Origin: JACCTU01 sp963737405
Lineage (GTDB): Bacteria; Actinomycetota; Thermoleophilia; Gaiellales; Gaiellaceae
DNA length: 64,000 nt
Assembly: GCA_963737405.1 (NCBI GenBank)
Contig: CAVTSL010000002.1
Location: 1 to 64,000, forward strand
Direction of reading: 5' to 3'
The number at the start of each line of letters is the position of its first letter. Within the stretch, counting starts at the first letter, position 1. The position numbers were made by a program, and so were the translations under genes. This document shows, piece after piece, positions 61,072 to 64,000 of this stretch. A model generated the notes under the pieces. It had not been told where the DNA came from and ran no database searches. It was given only the letters and a program-made list of their open reading frames with translations.

Positions 61072-61518
61072 CATCACCTGGCGAATGAGCCGGTAGAGGA
61101 ACTGCGGCGCTCCCTCCCGGCTCACCTTGACGATCGGCAACGAGCTCGGGGCGCTTGAGAGGGGATCCCCCGTTCGAGGGACGATCGAGGCCTGTGCGTC
61201 CAGAGGTGCGCGAGGAACCTCGACATCTCGGCGGTGTGATTCGGAACGCGGTCGGCGTACCCTCGAGCTTCGGGGTCTCCCCGCGTTCGTGAACCAGCGT
61301 CAGACCCCGCGCCGGATCCGGATGTGGGGAGCCTCGACTCTCGACGCGCGAGCGAGGTCGGGACTGCGACCGCCGCCATCGCGAGCGGCGCCCAGACGGG
61401 ATCGCCGCCGGTCGCGAACGCGACGGTGTTGAGCACAAGAGCCAGACCGGCGCTCCAGTCTCGAGCGGCGATGAAGAGTCCATTCGCCTGCGACGGAGGA
61501 TCTGGCACGCTGGTCCCG
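61072..61518. other. Region of about 450 bases without a clear gene
   Basis: No convincing gene is visible. On the minus strand one frame reads GLFIAARDWSAGLALVLN and TGGDPVWAPLAMAAVAVP, which look like two membrane helices, followed by non-coding-like sequence; it could be a small or broken membrane protein, perhaps frameshifted. A second short minus-strand frame ends in RLIRQVMKGRFRAALPLFAR. Neither has a clean start with ribosome site. I found no tRNA fold here. Confidence 0.4.
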
Positions 61519-62016
61519 ATGGCCGACCTCGAGCTCACCCGGAGCCCCGACGATCGCCGCCTCTACGTCCTGAACGGCGTCGGGACGTTGCGATTGCATG
61601 GGGTGTTCTCGCGCTCAGCGACCGCGGAAGCGGACGGCGAGACGCGGCAGTTCCGACGTCGCGGGTTCTGGCAGCGGGCCATCGAGGCGCGCGATGCGAC
61701 TGGTGCGGTCGTCGGCGAGTTCGAGCCGAACAGCCTGCGCCGCGGCGGCCGCTTGCGCTTTGATGACCGCGAGCTGACGCTCCGCCCGGCGAGTTCCTGG
61801 CGCGAGCGCTACGCGCTCGCCGACGGCGAGCTCGAGCTGGCCCTGCTCGACGGCAAGAGCTGGGGCAACCGGCCGGTCAAGATCACCGTCGACGAGCCGA
61901 GCGCGCTCGAGCCCGGGCTGCTCCTGTTCGCCGCCTTCGTCGTCCGGAGCCTGGCCGAGGACGCCGACACCGCCGCGGGAGCCGGCGCGACGGCGGCTGT
62001 TTCCTCGAGCGGCTAG
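61519..62016 (+). CDS. Hypothetical tubby-like/scramblase-type beta protein (165 residues)
   Basis: ATG at 61,519 opens MADLELTRSPDDRRLYVLNGVGTLRLHG. Repeated beta strands follow (FRRRGFWQRAIEARDATGAVVGEFEP, GGRLRFDDRELTLRPAS, YALADGELELALLDGKSWG), then KITVDEPSALEPGLLLFAAFVVRSL, a single hydrophobic helix typical of the C-terminus of tubby/LURP/scramblase-like proteins. This fold assignment is tentative. It converges with the alpha/beta hydrolase gene. Confidence 0.6.
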   Translation: MADLELTRSPDDRRLYVLNGVGTLRLHGVFSRSATAEADGETRQFRRRGFWQRAIEARDATGAVVGEFEPNSLRRGGRLRFDDRELTLRPASSWRERYALADGELELALLDGKSWGNRPVKITVDEPSALEPGLLLFAAFVVRSLAEDADTAAGAGATAAVSSSG

Positions 62017-62021
62017 GCCGA

Positions 62022-62828
62022 CTACACGGCGGGCAGCAGCCCGAGCCAGCGGACAGCGTCCGGCAGCTGGGTGTCGTGGCGCATCTCGGCGGAGTGGCGC
62101 CAGGCACCCGTGACGGCCTCGACCTTGGCGCGCGGGCGGAGCTTCCGCAGCTCGCTGTAGAAGTGGGCGGACTGATGCGTCTGGTCGACGACGATCTGGT
62201 CGGTGAGGCTCCACCAGATCTGCAGCGGGACGCCGGACCGGGCGATCTCGTGGATCCAGTGCGTGGGGCTCCGAAGCACGTACCCGGTCGGGTTGGTCCG
62301 CGGGGTGCCGCCGACCTCGAACCGCGCGAGCATCTGAAGCCCACGGCGGCCCGGCGTGACGGCGAAGTCGCCGTACCGGCGGTAGAAGTTGGTCACCGAG
62401 TCGAAGGCAACGGCACCTGCGAGCAGCTGCGGGTGCTGTCCGAGCAGGAGCAGCGTCTCCTGTCCGCCCATGCTTCCGCCGAGCGCGTAGATCCGGCGGC
62501 GGTCGATCCGCAGCCAGGGCAGCGTCCGATGCGCGATCTCCGCCATCTTCGAGAGGTCGGTGATCTGGCCGCGGTAGCCCCACGAGTGGAGCGGGAGCCG
62601 ACGTCCCATCCCTCCGGGGCAGATCACTGCGAAGCCGCCTCGCTCCGGCAGCTCGCCCCAGAGCCGCGCGTTCGGGGCGGCCGCAACACCCCGCCCGTGC
62701 GGTGAGATGACGAGCGGAAGCGGCGGCGAAGGCTTGCCCGGCCCGAACTCGCCCGGGACGAGCACGATCGCAGGCCGGGGCGCGCCGTTGTGCGCCCGGT
62801 ACCGGACCGTCCACTTGCGGGTAGCCAA
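62022..62828 (-). CDS. Alpha/beta hydrolase (prolyl-oligopeptidase/esterase-like)
   Basis: The start is probably TTG 62,828 (LATRKWTVRYRAHNG); no better start exists downstream of the divergent gene. The 268-residue product has VISPHGRGVAAAPNARLWG, the oxyanion region, the nucleophile elbow YALGGSMGGQETLLLLG (G-x-S-x-G, Ser at about residue 121), the helix SVTNFYRRY and an acid/His region ending EMRHDTQLPDAVRWLG. It resembles S9-family or PHB-depolymerase-type esterases. No signal peptide, so probably cytoplasmic. Confidence 0.82.
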   Translation of the reverse strand: MATRKWTVRYRAHNGAPRPAIVLVPGEFGPGKPSPPLPLVISPHGRGVAAAPNARLWGELPERGGFAVICPGGMGRRLPLHSWGYRGQITDLSKMAEIAHRTLPWLRIDRRRIYALGGSMGGQETLLLLGQHPQLLAGAVAFDSVTNFYRRYGDFAVTPGRRGLQMLARFEVGGTPRTNPTGYVLRSPTHWIHEIARSGVPLQIWWSLTDQIVVDQTHQSAHFYSELRKLRPRAKVEAVTGAWRHSAEMRHDTQLPDAVRWLGLLPAV

Positions 62829-62879
62829 GCCGGGAGGATCGCACGCGTACGGGAAGCGATGCGTGGAAAGGAGTCGACC

Positions 62880-63899
62880 GTGGCCGACGTCCCAGGACTG
62901 CTCGAGGTCGCTCAGCACTACAACGACGAGTGGCGAGGCTGGCCGGTGCTGCCGCTCCATCGGCAGCACCCGATCCGCGGCGCCTTCCTGGACCCGCGCG
63001 CTCACGACCAGCTCGGCGCCGTCTACCACGACGGCGTCGACATCGCCGTCCGCGACGACGTTCCCGGCCGTGGCGCCCCGGCGGGACGCACGCATCGCGT
63101 GCACGCGGTCGAAGGCGGTCAGGTCACCCACGCCACACCGCACGGCGTCCGCGGGCTGATCGACATCGCGCACTTCCGCTACGAGCACGTCGACGCGCTC
63201 GTCCGCGTCGGCGACGTCGTCCAGCCGGGACAACAGATCGCGTGGGCGTGGAAGGGCGACTGGCACGTCCACCTCGGCGAGCTCGTCGACCTCCCCGACG
63301 GCCGGCGGGTGTTCGTCAATCCGCTGCGACCCGGCGGCAAGCTCGCGCCGTACGCCGACACGGCGAGGCCGGCGATCGAGGAGGTGCGCTTCTACACGCC
63401 GGCGACGCCTGCCTGGGGACGACGACCCGCCAACGTCGCCCGCTACCCGCAGGCCGGCCGGAGGCTGAACAAGCAGCGGCTCTCCGGGATCGTCGACGTT
63501 CGCGCTCGGATCGCCGACCCGCAGTCCTTCATCGGCTGGTTCAAGGACAAGCCCTGGCTCGCGGCGCCCCACCATCCGTTCCGCGTCGCTGTCAGCGTGG
63601 CGCAGCACCGAACGGGGCGCGTCTTCCACGACCGCGAGGTCTTCCGGTCGGAACGGATGCTCGAGCTGCCCGCGGGCGAGCACTACGCACCCGGCACCGA
63701 GCAGAACCTTCCCGCCGGCGCCTGCGTCCGGCGGCACGCGTCGATCCGCTGTCAGGGCAGCTACTGGTTCCGGCTCTTCCCGCCTCCCTATCTCGACACG
63801 AGGCAGCTCCCGAACGGTCGTTACCGCATCAGCGTCCGGGTCTGGGACGCCAAGGGAAACGCACGCGTCGACAACACGGACGTGACCGTGCGCAACTAG
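62880..63899 (+). CDS. M23-like metallopeptidase-fold protein with beta-rich C-terminus
   Basis: I choose GTG at 62,880 because AGGAG lies seven bases upstream; ATG at 62,859 is possible. Residues 40-150 resemble an M23/LytM domain: VYHDGVDIAV (HxxxD-type metal pair), HAVEGGQV, VGDVVQPGQQIAW and WHVHLGE (HxH). M23 enzymes cut peptide cross-bridges in peptidoglycan. The remaining 190 residues are beta-rich, ending YRISVRVWDAKGNARVDNTDVTV, like an Ig-type domain. There is no signal peptide, odd for an M23 enzyme; the true start may be further upstream or the protein may be inactive. Confidence 0.7.
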   Translation: MADVPGLLEVAQHYNDEWRGWPVLPLHRQHPIRGAFLDPRAHDQLGAVYHDGVDIAVRDDVPGRGAPAGRTHRVHAVEGGQVTHATPHGVRGLIDIAHFRYEHVDALVRVGDVVQPGQQIAWAWKGDWHVHLGELVDLPDGRRVFVNPLRPGGKLAPYADTARPAIEEVRFYTPATPAWGRRPANVARYPQAGRRLNKQRLSGIVDVRARIADPQSFIGWFKDKPWLAAPHHPFRVAVSVAQHRTGRVFHDREVFRSERMLELPAGEHYAPGTEQNLPAGACVRRHASIRCQGSYWFRLFPPPYLDTRQLPNGRYRISVRVWDAKGNARVDNTDVTVRN

Positions 63900-63901
63900 C
63901 C

Positions 63902-63934
63902 GAGGGCCGCGCCGGCACTGGCGGCGCGGCCCTC
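63902..63934. terminator. Strong bidirectional hairpin between convergent genes
   Basis: GAGGGCCGCGCC at 63,902-63,913 pairs perfectly with GGCGCGGCCCTC at 63,923-63,934 around nine bases. It begins 3 bases after the M23-like gene stop and is followed by the stop of a minus-strand frame. Confidence 0.7.
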
Positions 63935-63944
63935 GTGAGCTCGG

Positions 63945-64000
63945 CTATCCGGCGGCCGTGAACACGTTCGCCTCGACGGTGACGCCTGAGTTGAGCTTGA
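63945..64000 (-). CDS. C-terminal end of a gene that continues beyond the window
   Basis: The minus strand reads KLNSGVTVEANVFTAAG and stops with TAG at 63,945-63,947, next to a bidirectional hairpin. Alternating polar and hydrophobic residues suggest a secreted beta protein. The plus-strand GTG at 63,958 is a competing frame with weaker support. Only 17 residues are seen. Confidence 0.5.
   Translation of the reverse strand, partial: KLNSGVTVEANVFTAAG

Noticed and set aside
61140..61200. Possible tRNA (CCCCGTTCGAGGG resembles a T arm)
   Set aside because: No acceptor, D or anticodon arm can be folded around it on either strand.

Overview
The window is a chimera of two unrelated genomes. Positions 1 to about 10,335 are of moderate GC (by eye a little under half) and carry five co-directional minus-strand genes of Bacteroidota type (Cytophagales-like is my guess from gene content). 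From about 10,340 to the end the DNA is very GC-rich, uses GTG and TTG starts freely, and has the gene content of an actinobacterium of the Thermoleophilia type (Gaiellales/Solirubrobacterales; inferred, not proven). The change happens within about 15 bases, inside an endonuclease IV-like reading frame, and looks like a false assembly join rather than a natural insertion. Single-base frameshifts are dense on the Bacteroidota side (at least eleven in 10 kb, several at homopolymers) and sparse on the actinobacterial side (about six in 54 kb, nearly all consistent with one extra base), so most broken genes here are probably sequencing errors.

Bacteroidota part (1-10,335): a secreted FG-GAP repeat protein, a PQQ-dependent dehydrogenase lipoprotein with a C-type haem motif, the 3' part of a mannonate-dehydratase-like gene, and a coupled pair made of a cytochrome c/DUF1549/LamG/DUF1553 protein and a DUF1501 protein. 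This looks like one extracytoplasmic, redox-linked catabolic operon.

Actinobacterial part: 10.3-20.9 kb holds an exported M1 peptidase, a cyclase-ATPase-TPR regulator, a phosphohexomutase/glycosyltransferase/YdcF envelope cluster, an Asp-box sialidase-like protein and a thioesterase. 21.4-28.6 kb holds the bifunctional (p)ppGpp enzyme, a GNAT-recJ pair, and an FMN 2-hydroxyacid oxidase followed by a class V aminotransferase. 28.6-35.4 kb is accessory: CHRD protein, TolB-like propeller, XRE-cupin regulator, and a two-gene GMC dehydrogenase operon divergent from a cupredoxin. 35.4-40.5 kb is a housekeeping block, ruvB-ruvA-ruvC-yebC-pdxT-SDR-pdxS. 40.5-43.6 kb is a MarR regulator divergent from a DrrAB-type ABC exporter. 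43.6-48.9 kb holds small, membrane and BON-domain proteins. 49-53 kb carries an Otr(A)/TetM-like ribosome protection protein, a ParB-like protein, a PAS protein and an MBL-fold hydrolase. 53-64 kb has a DHFR-family reductase, LtrA, FtsH, a membrane cyclase-homology protein with an outer propeller, a Pro/Thr repeat surface protein, a primary-type sigma factor, an alpha/beta hydrolase and an M23-like protein.

Several convergent gene pairs are separated by strong GC-rich hairpins. I saw no rRNA, tRNA, CRISPR array, transposase or integrase.
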